DNA of 64,000 bases from Streptomyces chartreusis (lineage in GTDB: Bacteria; Actinomycetota; Actinomycetes; Streptomycetales; Streptomycetaceae). The stretch's first letter is position 1, and every line of letters starts with the position of its first letter. Position numbers and translations under genes: made by a program. Below the pieces are notes generated by a model. It had not been told where the DNA came from, did not search any database, and saw nothing but the letters and a program-made list of their open reading frames with translations. This document shows, piece after piece, positions 9,139-18,189 of the stretch. The stretch covers positions 6,014,001-6,078,000 of the forward strand of contig NZ_CP023689.1 of the NCBI RefSeq assembly GCF_008704715.1, read 5' to 3'.

Positions 9139-10056
9139 ATGCGCGCCCAGTTCGTACTGTCCGAGATCGGTGTCGGTCTCCGCCGCAATCTGACGATGAC
9201 CTTCGCCGTCATCGTCTCCGTCGCCCTGTCGCTCGCCCTGTTCGGCGGGTCGCTCCTGATGAGCGACCAGGTCAACACGATGAAGGGCTACTGGTACGAC
9301 AAGGTCAACGTCTCGGTCTTCCTCTGCAACAAGAGCGACGCCGAGTCCGACCCCAACTGCGCCAAGGGCGCGGTCACCGAGGACCAGAAGAAGGAGATCC
9401 TCGCCGACCTGGGCAAGATGACGGTCGTCCAGAAGGTGACGTACGAGTCCCAGGACCAGGCGTACAAGCACTACAAGGAGCAGTTCGGCGACTCGCCGCT
9501 GGCCGCCTCGCTGACGCCGGACCAGATGCAGGAGTCGTACCGGATCAAGCTGCAGGACCCCGAGAAGTACCAGGTCATCGCCACCGCCTTCGACGGGCGC
9601 GACGGCGTGCAGTCGGTGCAGGACCAGAAGGGCATCCTGGACAACCTCTTCGGGCTGCTGAACGGCATGAACTGGGCCGCGCGGGCGGTGATGGCGCTGA
9701 TGCTCGTCGTCGCGCTGATGCTCATCGTCAACACCGTGCGCGTCTCGGCCTTCAGCCGGCGGCGGGAGACCGGCATCATGCGGCTGGTCGGCGCCTCGGG
9801 CTTCTACATCCAGGCCCCGTTCATCATGGAGGCCGCGGTCGCCGGGCTCATCGGAGGCACGGTCGCCTGTGGCTTCCTGGTGGTCGCCCGGTACTTCATC
9901 ATCGACCACGGCCTGGCCCTGTCGGAGAAGCTGAATCTGATCAACTTCATCGGCTGGGACGCGGTATTGACGAAGCTGCCGCTCATCCTCGCGACAAGCC
10001 TGCTGATGCCGGCGCTTGCGGCGTTCTTCGCGCTGCGCAAGTACCTGAAGGTGTGA
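9139..10056 (+). CDS. ftsX: Cell-division membrane protein FtsX
   Basis: FtsX (305 aa) is the permease-like partner of FtsE. It has four transmembrane helices: one N-terminal (FAVIVSVALSLALFGGSLL), then three after an extracellular loop of about 130 residues. The loop contains two cysteines (FLCNKSD and DPNCAKG) that may form a disulfide. The conserved RRETGIMRLVGAS segment lies between helices 2 and 3, as in MacB/FtsX folds. The outer loop is the part that contacts cell-wall hydrolases in other species; the partner here is not visible. Confidence 0.94.
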   Translation: MRAQFVLSEIGVGLRRNLTMTFAVIVSVALSLALFGGSLLMSDQVNTMKGYWYDKVNVSVFLCNKSDAESDPNCAKGAVTEDQKKEILADLGKMTVVQKVTYESQDQAYKHYKEQFGDSPLAASLTPDQMQESYRIKLQDPEKYQVIATAFDGRDGVQSVQDQKGILDNLFGLLNGMNWAARAVMALMLVVALMLIVNTVRVSAFSRRRETGIMRLVGASGFYIQAPFIMEAAVAGLIGGTVACGFLVVARYFIIDHGLALSEKLNLINFIGWDAVLTKLPLILATSLLMPALAAFFALRKYLKV

Positions 10057-10063
10057 CCAACGC

Positions 10064-10103
10064 CAATGGGGCCGTACGGGCAAGGCGCCGTACGGCCCCA
10101 TTG
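10064..10103 (+). terminator. Terminator of ftsEX
   Basis: A perfect 16-bp stem (CAATGGGGCCGTACGG and its complement) has an eight-base loop and begins seven bases after the ftsX stop. Confidence 0.82.
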
Positions 10104-10111
10104 CGTTGTCC

Positions 10112-10117
10112 TAGACT
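10112..10117 (+). promoter_or_regulatory. -10 hexamer before the S41 protease gene
   Basis: TAGACT lies seven bases before the ATG at 10125, so the mRNA may be leaderless or nearly so. Confidence 0.45.
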
Positions 10118-10124
10118 CACCGGC

Positions 10125-11291
10125 ATGTCAGGTCGTGACCTGTTCTGTCAGCCCCGCCGCTTCGGCCGCGGGGCCGCCCTGACATTGGTGTTCGCGAGCG
10201 TGCTCGTCGCCGGTGCCGCGACCGGCTCGCTGCCCGGCCCTGACCGGAAATCCCCGGAGGGCGCGTCCCGTTCGGCCGCCTCCGCGGGCCGGCACGAGGA
10301 GGTCGCCGAGGCCGCCGCCAAGGCCATGGCCGACGGCAAGTCCCCCATGGAGGCCGCCGAACGCGCGGTCAGCCGCAGCGGGGACCGCTGGGGTGCCGTC
10401 TACTCCCAGGGGGAGTACGAGGAGTTCGAGGAGGCCCTCGACGGCGCCTACACCGGCGTCGGGCTGTGGGCCCGCCGCGAGCGCGACGGCCGTATCGAGG
10501 TGTCGAAGGTGCGGGCCGGGTCGCCCGCCGCCACCGCCGGGATCCGCACGGGCGACCGGCTGCGCAGCGTCGACGGGGAGAAGGTCGACGGGCGTCCGGT
10601 CACCGAGGTCGTCGCCTTACTGAGGGGTGACGCCAGGGACGAGCCCGCCGGCACGCCGGTGAAGGTGGGCATGGAACGCGGCACGCACGCGTGGGACCTC
10701 ACACTGCGACGCGCCCGGCTGTCCATCGACTCGGTGACCGCCCGGGAAATCGCCGGCGGCATCACCGTCATCCGCATCGCGTCCTTCACCAAGGGCGCCG
10801 GCGCCGCGGTCCAGGAGGCCGTGCGACGGGTCCCGGCCGGCTCCGGCATCATCCTCGACCTGCGGGGCAACTCCGGGGGCCTGGTCACCGAGGCCGTCAC
10901 CGCCGCCTCCGCCTTCCTCGACGGCGGCCTCGTCGCCACCTACGACGTAGACGGCGACCAGCGCGCCCTGCACGCCGAACCCGGCGGCGACACCGGCAGG
11001 CCCCTGGTGGCGCTCGTCGACGGCGGCACCATGAGCGCCGCCGAACTGCTCACCGGAGCCCTCCAGGACCGCGGCCGCGCGGTCGTCGTGGGCACCCGCA
11101 CCTTCGGCAAGGGCTCGGTGCAGATGCCGAGCCGGCTGCCCGACGGCTCCGTGGCCGAGCTGACCGTGGGCCACTACCGCACTCCCTCGGGCCGGACCGT
11201 CGACGGGCAGGGCATCACCCCCGACCTGGAGGCCGACCGCGGCGTCCTGGGACGGGCCGAGACGGTCCTCAGCGGGCTCGGAGAGTCGTAA
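10125..11291 (+). CDS. C-terminal processing (S41) protease with PDZ domain
   Basis: This 388-aa CtpA-type serine protease cuts exported proteins near their C termini. A signal anchor ([20 protein letters not shown]) is followed by a PDZ domain at about 115-205 (GVGLWARRE, then [16 protein letters not shown]) and the S41 domain. The predicted nucleophile is the serine in [14 protein letters not shown]. The catalytic lysine is in FGKGSVQM. I chose the ATG at 10125 because the upstream frame runs through the ftsX terminator. It lies between ftsX and smpB, as I recall for S. coelicolor. Confidence 0.9.
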   Translation: MSGRDLFCQPRRFGRGAALTLVFASVLVAGAATGSLPGPDRKSPEGASRSAASAGRHEEVAEAAAKAMADGKSPMEAAERAVSRSGDRWGAVYSQGEYEEFEEALDGAYTGVGLWARRERDGRIEVSKVRAGSPAATAGIRTGDRLRSVDGEKVDGRPVTEVVALLRGDARDEPAGTPVKVGMERGTHAWDLTLRRARLSIDSVTAREIAGGITVIRIASFTKGAGAAVQEAVRRVPAGSGIILDLRGNSGGLVTEAVTAASAFLDGGLVATYDVDGDQRALHAEPGGDTGRPLVALVDGGTMSAAELLTGALQDRGRAVVVGTRTFGKGSVQMPSRLPDGSVAELTVGHYRTPSGRTVDGQGITPDLEADRGVLGRAETVLSGLGES

Positions 11292-11338
11292 ATCGGCTTT
11301 CCGCGCACCCCCTCCGTAGTGCGAAAATGGACGGCACT

Positions 11339-11893
11339 ATGAGCAAGGGAATGTACGTACCCAAGGAGTCCCAGCCCAAGCAGGGCGGCGCTGCCGCGAA
11401 GGGCAGGGACGGCGAGAAGGGCGGCAAGCGCAAGATCGTCGCCCAGAACAAGAAGGCCCGGCACGACTACGCGATCATCGACACGTACGAGGCGGGCCTG
11501 GTGCTGATGGGCACCGAGGTCAAGTCGCTGCGCGAGGGTCGCACGTCGCTGACCGACGGCTTCGTCCAGATCGACGGGGGCGAGGCGTGGCTGCACAACG
11601 CCCACATCCCGGAGTACCACCAGGGCAGCTGGACCAACCACTCCGCGCGCCGCAAGCGCAAGCTCCTGCTGCACCGCGAGGAGATCGACAAGCTGGAGGC
11701 GAAGTCGCAGGAGACGGGTCACACGATCGTGCCCCTCGCCCTGTACTTCAAGGACGGCCGGGCCAAGGCCGAGATCGCTCTCGCGCGAGGCAAGAAGGAG
11801 TGGGACAAGCGCCAGACCCTGCGTGAGAAGCAGGACCGGCGGGAGTCGGACCGTGCCATCGCGGCGGCGAAGCGCAAGCAGCGGGGCCAGTAG
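11339..11893 (+). CDS. smpB: SsrA-binding protein SmpB
   Basis: SmpB binds tmRNA and delivers it to stalled ribosomes for trans-translation. The conserved core starts at [15 protein letters not shown] and includes the tmRNA-binding [14 protein letters not shown] and HNAHIPEY motifs. The basic C-terminal tail ([12 protein letters not shown]) enters the mRNA channel in the family. There are three in-frame ATGs (11327, 11339, 11351). I use 11339 ([11 protein letters not shown], 184 aa), and the exact start is uncertain. The N-terminal 30 residues are Gly/Lys-rich and disordered. Its RNA partner ssrA begins 122 bases downstream. Confidence 0.92.
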   Translation: MSKGMYVPKESQPKQGGAAAKGRDGEKGGKRKIVAQNKKARHDYAIIDTYEAGLVLMGTEVKSLREGRTSLTDGFVQIDGGEAWLHNAHIPEYHQGSWTNHSARRKRKLLLHREEIDKLEAKSQETGHTIVPLALYFKDGRAKAEIALARGKKEWDKRQTLREKQDRRESDRAIAAAKRKQRGQ

Positions 11894-12015
11894 GCGGCAG
11901 CGGGCGGTCGCCGGGAATACGCTGGCATCGTCGTGCGCTGGTCACGTACGATGGCACTGCACCTCACAGAGGGTGCGCGCCCCTCCGGGTGTCCGGAGGA
12001 TTGAAAAAACAACAT

Positions 12016-12383
12016 GGGGATGATCGGTTTCGACAGCGGCTGTTGAAGCAGGGGAAGCGTGTCGAGGAAGCGGCAATGATCTCGTAAACCATATGTCGCA
12101 AAAAATAATCGCCAACACCAAGCGCGATTCCTTCGCCCTCGCTGCCTAAGTAGCGACTTGCGAAGTGTCAGCCCGGGGCTGTTCCCGACCCGGATCCTGG
12201 CATCAGCTAGGGAACTAAACCTTGATCCCGGTCACGGGGTGAAGAGGGAAACCAAACAGTGACTGGGCCCGTCGGCGACTTGTTCGCGTGATCGCCGGGG
12301 CCGAGAAAATCACAGCGAACTGCACACGGAGAAGCCCTGATTTTGCACCGTTGGACGCGGGTTCGATTCCCGCCATCTCCACG
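12016..12383 (+). ncRNA. ssrA: Transfer-messenger RNA
   Basis: The 5' end GGGGATG pairs with CATCTCC at 12374-12380 to form the tRNA-like acceptor stem. The T-arm GTTCGATTCC is at 12361-12370. The mRNA-like part has a resume codon at 12111 and encodes ANTKRDSFALAA followed by TAA (12111-12149). The C-terminal ALAA marks tagged proteins for ClpXP-type proteolysis. The trailing ACGA shows that the CCA end is not encoded. The upstream gap contains -10-like TACGCT (11918-11923) and TACGAT (11947-11952). Confidence 0.95.
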
Positions 12384-12421
12384 ATCGGGAGGTTTCCGAA
12401 CCTCCCTAACCCATGTGGGCA

Positions 12422-12453
12422 AAGGCCCCGCCGCCTCCGGGCAGCGGGGCCTT
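12422..12453 (+). terminator. Terminator of ssrA
   Basis: A 10-bp stem AAGGCCCCGC/GCGGGGCCTT lies 38 bases after the tmRNA end. Confidence 0.75.
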
Positions 12454-12485
12454 CGTCATGCCGAGAACGCGCGGGACGGGGGACG

Positions 12486-13778
12486 ATGACGCAGCCGGAC
12501 GAGCCGTACTACGTCATGTACGACGAGGATTTCGGGCTCAGCGGCCTCGCCGGGAGGTCGGCGGGCGAACGACCGCCGGTGCCGCAGGGCGATGCCGCGG
12601 GGGACGAGCAGGTCGGGGTCGACGCCCGGAGCCTGCTGGCGTCCGGGCTGCCGGACGAGACGATTCGGACGCTGTGGCTGGCCGCCGACCGGGGCCGGTT
12701 CGATCCGGCCGGCGCGGGCATGACCGTGCGGTCCTGGCTGACCGCGTGGTCGGAGGCGTTTCCGCCGCCACCGCCGAAGCGCCCACGGCACAGGAAGTAC
12801 ATCAGCGCGATCACCCCGGACTTCTTCGCCCGCCCCGTGCTGGTGGAGACGGAGATGCGCGACGCCGTGCTCGCCGAGGTCGGTGCGGTCGAGGCGGACC
12901 TGGCGCGAGCGGCGCCGGGTGTGGTCGAGGCGCTCAGGTCGGCCGTCTCCGGGGCCGGTGCGGATCTCGGCTTCCGGTTGCTGCTGCGGACCCTGAAGGC
13001 GGGTTCCGTACGGGTCGGCAAGGCGCGCCACGACCGGTATGTCGAGCTGAGCGACTCCTTCGAGTACTGCTACGCGGTCATCGACGACGGCCTGGAGGTC
13101 GACTGGCCGCCCATCGACACCGATCGGCGCGACGGCACCTGGAACTTCGGCCTCTCCGAGCTGGCCTCGCGGTTCGCCGGGGAGTGGCACGACCGCACCC
13201 GGCTCGAAGTCGTCCGCGGCACGGCCGGGAGCGACGACGTCGGGCAGACACCGGGCACAGCCGCCGCCCTGCTGCTGGAGGACGTGACCCGGCTGCACGC
13301 CTCGCCGCTGTCCGACGACACCCTCACCACGCTGTGGCTGGCCGCCTCGGACTGCGGCTTGCGGCCCGACCGCTTCGGGGGCGACGTACGGCAGTGGCTG
13401 GAGCGGATCGCCGAGGTCTGCCGGGAGCGGCTGCGGGAGGTCGCGCCGGACCACGACCCCGGACCGGCGCCGGCGCGGACGGCCGGGGCGGACGAGGTGC
13501 TCGGTGAACTGCGGGACCTCGCGCCCGAGTTGGCGTCGAGGACCGTACAGCCGCACTGGCAGGGTGTGCCGGGTGCCGACGCGGCGCGGGCGCTGGAGCA
13601 GGTCGTCACGCGGGTCGATCCCGATCTCGGCTTCCGGCTGTTCCTGCGGGTTCTGATCGCGCTGTGGATGCCTCTCACCGCGGAGCGGTACGCCCGCTTC
13701 GAGGCCCTCGGGGAGCGGTTCGGCCACGGCAAGTACCTCGTCTCCGAGATCGATCAGTTCATCCGGAGTGATCTGTGA
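12486..13778 (+). CDS. Protein of unknown function with an internal duplication
   Basis: This 430-aa soluble protein was not assigned to a family. It starts MTQPDEPYYVMYDEDF at an ATG behind GGGGGA. It consists of two related halves. Each has a TIRTLWLAADRG / TLTTLWLAASDCG helix with an RSWL/RQWL motif and, after a variable part, GADLGFRLLLRTLKA / DPDLGFRLFLRVLIAL. The halves begin near residues 45 and 270. There is no signal peptide, membrane segment or metal motif. The codon use is ordinary. The gene stands alone after ssrA. Confidence 0.75.
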   Translation: MTQPDEPYYVMYDEDFGLSGLAGRSAGERPPVPQGDAAGDEQVGVDARSLLASGLPDETIRTLWLAADRGRFDPAGAGMTVRSWLTAWSEAFPPPPPKRPRHRKYISAITPDFFARPVLVETEMRDAVLAEVGAVEADLARAAPGVVEALRSAVSGAGADLGFRLLLRTLKAGSVRVGKARHDRYVELSDSFEYCYAVIDDGLEVDWPPIDTDRRDGTWNFGLSELASRFAGEWHDRTRLEVVRGTAGSDDVGQTPGTAAALLLEDVTRLHASPLSDDTLTTLWLAASDCGLRPDRFGGDVRQWLERIAEVCRERLREVAPDHDPGPAPARTAGADEVLGELRDLAPELASRTVQPHWQGVPGADAARALEQVVTRVDPDLGFRLFLRVLIALWMPLTAERYARFEALGERFGHGKYLVSEIDQFIRSDL

Positions 13779-13846
13779 CACTGCTGTGACCGGAGGTGTG
13801 GGTTCCGCCACAGCCCGTGGGAGCGGTCCCTTGGTGAGGTGGGCGG

Positions 13847-14863
13847 ATGCCGAGAGCCTCCCGTACCGCCCCCGTCGTAGTCGGTCTTCTGCTGCTTTCC
13901 GCCTGCGGTACACAGAGCGCGTCCCAGGACGACGCCGCGGCAGGTGACGACGGGCGGGTCAGGGCCGAGGCGCTGTGCCCCTCGCTGTACACGCAGTACG
14001 GCGGCGGCCCGACCGCCGAGCCGTCCGTCGGCCCTTCCGGCACCCCGACGCCGCTGCCCCTGCCGTCCACGGACGGTTCGGCCGACGGCGGTGTCCGGGT
14101 CACCGCCCTGTACGGCTGGGGGAAGGAGAGCGGCTGCACGGGAGTCGACTACAGCGCGGAGTTCGAGGTCCCCAACCGAGGGACGGAGGCGCTCACCTAC
14201 ACGGTGACCGTCGGGTTCCTCTCGGCGGCGGGCGGCGCCGTCGACAACGTCGAACGGATCGTCGAGGCGGTCGGGCCGGGGCGGACCGTCAAGGGGACCG
14301 TCGCCATGGCGGACACGACCGGGCACGCACCCGAGGTGACGGGCGCGAAGGTGATCGAGGTCCGCGGCGTTCCCGTCGCCGAGGCGTCGTCCGCCTCGGG
14401 ACCCTGCCCCGCCTCCGGGGTGCGCCTGTACGCCGACCAGGGGGACGCGGCCATGGGGCTGCGGGTCGTCGGACTGCACCTCGTCAACTGCGGCACCCGG
14501 CCCTACCGGGTCGACGGCCACCCGGAACTGGAACTCCTCGATGAGGACCGCGACACCGTCGACGGCGTACGGATCCTCGACGGCACCGACGAGATCAGCA
14601 CCGGCCTGGGCGGCGACGGAGGCCCGCAACCCGTCGTCCTGCGTCCGGGCGAGGCGGCCGCGGCCACGCTGGCTTGGCGCAACACCACCCAGGCCGGCGA
14701 CCCGGTGAACGCGCCGTACGCCCGGGTGTGGGCGAAGCCCGGCGCGGACCCGGTGACGGTCGTCCCGGAATTCGACCTCGGGACGACGGGCAAGCTCGGC
14801 GTCGGACCCTGGGAGCGCGACGAGACCTACCGGGACCCCGCCGCCGGCACCCCGCGCCCGTGA
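13847..14863 (+). CDS. DUF4232-containing lipoprotein
   Basis: This 338-aa exported lipoprotein has a signal peptide ending in the lipobox LSAC (VVVGLLLLSACG), so the cysteine should be lipidated and the protein held on the outer face of the membrane. After a Pro/Ser/Thr linker there is an Ig-like region (about 75-180). A DUF4232 domain follows (about 185-330), recognised from CPASGVRLYADQGD, VVGLHLVNCGTRPY, LRPGEAAAATLAW and PVTVVPEFDLG. The function of DUF4232 is not established. The next gene overlaps its stop codon, indicating translational coupling. Confidence 0.78.
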   Translation: MPRASRTAPVVVGLLLLSACGTQSASQDDAAAGDDGRVRAEALCPSLYTQYGGGPTAEPSVGPSGTPTPLPLPSTDGSADGGVRVTALYGWGKESGCTGVDYSAEFEVPNRGTEALTYTVTVGFLSAAGGAVDNVERIVEAVGPGRTVKGTVAMADTTGHAPEVTGAKVIEVRGVPVAEASSASGPCPASGVRLYADQGDAAMGLRVVGLHLVNCGTRPYRVDGHPELELLDEDRDTVDGVRILDGTDEISTGLGGDGGPQPVVLRPGEAAAATLAWRNTTQAGDPVNAPYARVWAKPGADPVTVVPEFDLGTTGKLGVGPWERDETYRDPAAGTPRP

Positions 14864-15417
14864 CCGGGTTCCTCGTCCTCCTCGGGTTCTCGGCCTTGCT
14901 GTATCTGCTCGCCCTGCCGCGTGTTCCGCCCGGCATCAAGGTGGTCGTCCTGACCGCGCCCCCGGTGGTGGCGCTGATGTGGCTCGTGAACGCGGTGTTC
15001 GACCGGCGGGCCGTCGCGGCCGGAATCGGCGCGGTGTACCTGGTCGTCCTCGTCGCGCTGAACGGACTCGTCGGCCACCCCCGCCTGCCGGCCTGGACGA
15101 AGCTGACCGTCTTCGCCACGGTCCCCGTGACGGCGCTGGCGTGGCTGCTGGTCGTCACCGCGGACGACACCCTCAAGGACCCCGGCGAGGACCCGTGCAC
15201 CATGCGCTACGGCGGGGTCGGAGTGTCGGAGGTGTTCCCTCCCCGGGCGTACTGCCGCTACGAGGGCGGCGGCACCCATGACCTCGCGACGGGCGCCCAG
15301 TTCGTGTTCTGGGTCTGCTTCGTCGTCAGTCTGGTGCTGCTCACCGCGGGACTGTGGCAGGTCGCGCGGGATCCGAAGACGCTCCTGCGGCAGTTCCGCA
15401 GACCGAGCACCGGCTGA
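14860..15417 (+). CDS. Four-helix membrane protein coupled to the DUF4232 lipoprotein
   Basis: This 185-aa protein starts at the GTG in the GTGA overlap with the previous stop. Three hydrophobic helices lie near the N terminus (FLVLLGFSALLYLLAL, VVVLTAPPVVALMWLV, AGIGAVYLVVLVAL), another follows the WTKLTVFATV segment, and a final helix lies near the C terminus (FWVCFVVSLVLLTAGL). An outside loop carries two cysteines (EDPCTMRYGG and AYCRYEGG) that may pair. No family was recognised. The overlap suggests that it works with the lipoprotein. Confidence 0.7.
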   Translation: MTGFLVLLGFSALLYLLALPRVPPGIKVVVLTAPPVVALMWLVNAVFDRRAVAAGIGAVYLVVLVALNGLVGHPRLPAWTKLTVFATVPVTALAWLLVVTADDTLKDPGEDPCTMRYGGVGVSEVFPPRAYCRYEGGGTHDLATGAQFVFWVCFVVSLVLLTAGLWQVARDPKTLLRQFRRPSTG

Positions 15418-15494
15418 ACACCCATGCCGGGCGCGCCCGTTGTGGTGCCCCACTCCATATCGGCGGGTGGTTCACGCTTCTACCGTCCCTCGGC

Positions 15495-16478
15495 ATGACA
15501 CCGACCAGAGCCGCAAGCCGTCATGTCACTGTCCTGGCGACCCTGCTCGTCGCCCTGATCGCCGCCTTCCTCACCCCGGGCCGCGCCTCGGCCGCATCCC
15601 TCCAGGAGGTGACCGGGTTCGGGACCAACCCCGGTGCCCTGCGCATGTTCCGGTACGTCCCCGACGGGCTGCCCGCCGGCCGGCCCGTGGTCGTCGCGCT
15701 GCACGGCTGCACGCAGAACGCCTCCGGCTACGGCACCGGCAGCGGATGGCTCCAGCTCGCCGACCGCTGGGGCTTCTCCGTCGTCCTGCCGCAGCAGCAG
15801 ACCGCCAACAACGCCTCGTCCTGCTTCAACTGGTTCCAGACCGGCGACATCGCGCGCGGCCAGGGCGAGGCCGCGTCCGTCGCCCAGATGGTCGACCGGC
15901 AGCTCGCCGACACCTCCGGCGACGCCTCCCGCGTGTATGTCACCGGGCTGTCCGCCGGGGGCGCGATGACCTCCGTGATGATGGCGGCGTACCCGGAGAA
16001 GTTCGCCTCCGGCGGGATCGCGGCCGGGCTGCCGTACGGGTGCGCGCAGGCCGCCGGGTCGCCGTACGTGTGCATGTACGTCGGCGCGACGCAGACCGCG
16101 AAGCAGTGGGGCGACCGGGTGCGTGCCGCCCGGCCCGGCTTCGGCGGTCCCTGGCCCACGCTGGTCGCCTTCCAGGGCACGGCCGACTACACCGTGAAGC
16201 CCGTCAACATGACCGACCTGATGCGGCAGTGGACCGATGTGCACGGTGCCGACCAGAGCGCCGACGTCAGCGACACGGTCGCCGGGTATCCGCACCAGGT
16301 CTTCCGGGACGCGGCCGGGCGGGCGGTCGTGGAGACGTACAGCATCACCGGGATGGGGCACGGCCAGCCCGTCGATCCGGGCAGCGGGAGCGAGCAGTGC
16401 GGAACCGCCGGGGCGTACGTCCTCGACGTGAATCTGTGCGGCGCGTACCGGATGGGGCGGGCCTGGGGGCTGGGCTGA
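15495..16478 (+). CDS. Secreted PHB-depolymerase-family esterase
   Basis: This 327-aa alpha/beta-hydrolase is secreted through a signal peptide (TVLATLLVALIAAFLTPGRASA). The core matches the esterase PHB family: RPVVVALHGCTQNA is the oxyanion region, GLSAGGAM carries the nucleophile serine, FQGTADYTV the acid and GMGHGQPV the histidine. Several cysteines suggest disulfides. Members act on polyhydroxyalkanoates, feruloyl or acetyl esters; the substrate here cannot be told. The ATG at 15495 gives a complete signal peptide. Confidence 0.85.
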   Translation: MTPTRAASRHVTVLATLLVALIAAFLTPGRASAASLQEVTGFGTNPGALRMFRYVPDGLPAGRPVVVALHGCTQNASGYGTGSGWLQLADRWGFSVVLPQQQTANNASSCFNWFQTGDIARGQGEAASVAQMVDRQLADTSGDASRVYVTGLSAGGAMTSVMMAAYPEKFASGGIAAGLPYGCAQAAGSPYVCMYVGATQTAKQWGDRVRAARPGFGGPWPTLVAFQGTADYTVKPVNMTDLMRQWTDVHGADQSADVSDTVAGYPHQVFRDAAGRAVVETYSITGMGHGQPVDPGSGSEQCGTAGAYVLDVNLCGAYRMGRAWGLG

Positions 16479-16527
16479 GCCGAGGTGCTCTGTCGCCGCG
16501 GGCGGTTCTCCGGGATGCTGCTGAGGC

Positions 16528-18120
16528 ATGAGCAGACCCGTGAGCGATTCCGGGAGCCGCCCGAACTCCCGTAGCAGACTGTGGACCTGGCCTCTCGCCG
16601 TGGCGCTGGCCGCCGCCGTGCTGGGGCCCGGCGCGCAGGCCGGTGCGGACTCCGACCGGACCGGCCTGCCCGAGGCCGTCGAGAAGATCCTCGGTGATCC
16701 GCGGATGGAGGGCGGCGTGGCGGGTGTCGTGATCGCCGACGCCGCGAGCGGTGAACTCCTCTACCAGCACCTGCCCGCCACCCGGCTGATGCCCGCCTCC
16801 AACACCAAGCTCGCCACGTCGGCCGCCGCGATGGAGATCCTCGGGCCCGGCCACCGGTTCGGCACGGACGTCCTGGCCACCGGGCGGCAGTCCGGCTCCC
16901 GGCTCAAGGGCGATCTGTATCTGCGAGGCACCGGGGACCCCACCCTGCTCGCCGGTGACTACGACGCGCTCGCCGAGCGGATCGCGGCGGCCGGGATCAC
17001 CCGCGTCGACGGCCGCCTCGTCGCCGACGACACCCGGTTCGACGACCGCCGGCTGGGCCGTTCCTGGGCCGCCGACGACGAGTCGTCCTACTACTCCGCC
17101 CAGATCAGCGCCCTGGGCGTGGCGCCGGACACCGACTACGACACCGGCACCGTGATCGTGACGGTCCGGCCGGGTGCGGCTGCCGGGGACGAACCCGTCG
17201 TCACCGTCACCCCCGACACCGACTACGTCGACATCGAGGTGGACGCCGACACCGTCGCCGCCGGCGGCGCGAACGACCTCACCGTCGAACGGGAGCACGG
17301 CACGAACACCGTCGTCGTCAGCGGTACGACGCCCGTCGGCGGCGCGGGCGCCAAGGAGTGGGTGACCGTGTGGGAGCCCACCGGATACGCCGCCGCCGTC
17401 TTCCGGGACGCGCTCGCGAAGCACGGCGTCAAGGTCGCCGGACCCACCCGGACCGGGCTCGTGACCCCCGTGACCGCACGGCGGCTGGCGTCCCACGACT
17501 CCATGCCGCTGAAGGACCTGCTCGTCCCGTTCATGAAGCTCTCCAACAACATGCACGCCGAGATCCTCACCAAGGCCATGGGCCACAAGGTCTCGGGGGA
17601 GGGGAGCTGGGACGCCGGGCTCGCGGCGATCGGCGGCTACCTCAAGGGCGTCGGCCTCGACACCGGCAAGCTGCGGCAGGTCGACGGCTCCGGGCTCTCA
17701 CGGATGGACAACTTCACGGCCGGACAGCTCGTCCAGCTCCTCCTCGCCGTGCGCTCCGAGCCCTGGTACGCCGACTGGCACCGCTCCCTGCCCGTCGCCT
17801 GTGCCCCCGACCGCTTCGTCGGAGGCACCCTGCGCTCGCGGATGTGCGGCACCCCCGCCGCCCTCAACGCCCGCGCGAAGACGGGGTCGTTGACAGGTGC
17901 CTCGGCCCTGTCCGGCTACGTCACGGACGCCGGCGGACGCGAACTCGTCTACGGCATCGTCCTCAACAACTACCTGGCCTCGTCCGTGAAACCCCTGGAG
18001 GACGCGATCGTGGTGACACTGGCCAGGTCGACGGCGGAGACGGCCGGTCCGGCGGCGGTGCGCGGGAGCGGGACGGACACCGGCATCGAGTGCAGCTGGC
18101 GCAAGCCGGCCCTCTGCTGA
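16528..18120 (+). CDS. dacB: D-alanyl-D-alanine carboxypeptidase/endopeptidase (PBP4, S13 family)
   Basis: This 530-aa low-molecular-weight penicillin-binding protein trims or cleaves peptidoglycan side chains outside the membrane. All three active-site motifs are present: SNTK (MPASNTKLATSAAAM), SNN (KLSNNMHAEILT) and KTG (RAKTGSLTGASALSGYV). The large insert between SxxK and SxN is typical of class C PBP4/DacB enzymes. The N-terminal hydrophobic segment (WPLAVALAAAVLGPGAQAGA) serves as a signal sequence. A Cys-containing C terminus (ECSWRKPALC) may form a disulfide. Confidence 0.9.
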   Translation: MSRPVSDSGSRPNSRSRLWTWPLAVALAAAVLGPGAQAGADSDRTGLPEAVEKILGDPRMEGGVAGVVIADAASGELLYQHLPATRLMPASNTKLATSAAAMEILGPGHRFGTDVLATGRQSGSRLKGDLYLRGTGDPTLLAGDYDALAERIAAAGITRVDGRLVADDTRFDDRRLGRSWAADDESSYYSAQISALGVAPDTDYDTGTVIVTVRPGAAAGDEPVVTVTPDTDYVDIEVDADTVAAGGANDLTVEREHGTNTVVVSGTTPVGGAGAKEWVTVWEPTGYAAAVFRDALAKHGVKVAGPTRTGLVTPVTARRLASHDSMPLKDLLVPFMKLSNNMHAEILTKAMGHKVSGEGSWDAGLAAIGGYLKGVGLDTGKLRQVDGSGLSRMDNFTAGQLVQLLLAVRSEPWYADWHRSLPVACAPDRFVGGTLRSRMCGTPAALNARAKTGSLTGASALSGYVTDAGGRELVYGIVLNNYLASSVKPLEDAIVVTLARSTAETAGPAAVRGSGTDTGIECSWRKPALC

Positions 18121-18189
18121 TCACCCGCCATGCGAAGGTATGTGCGACCCAAGGGCGAGTCGACGGGACCGCCCGGGAATGGGGGAACC

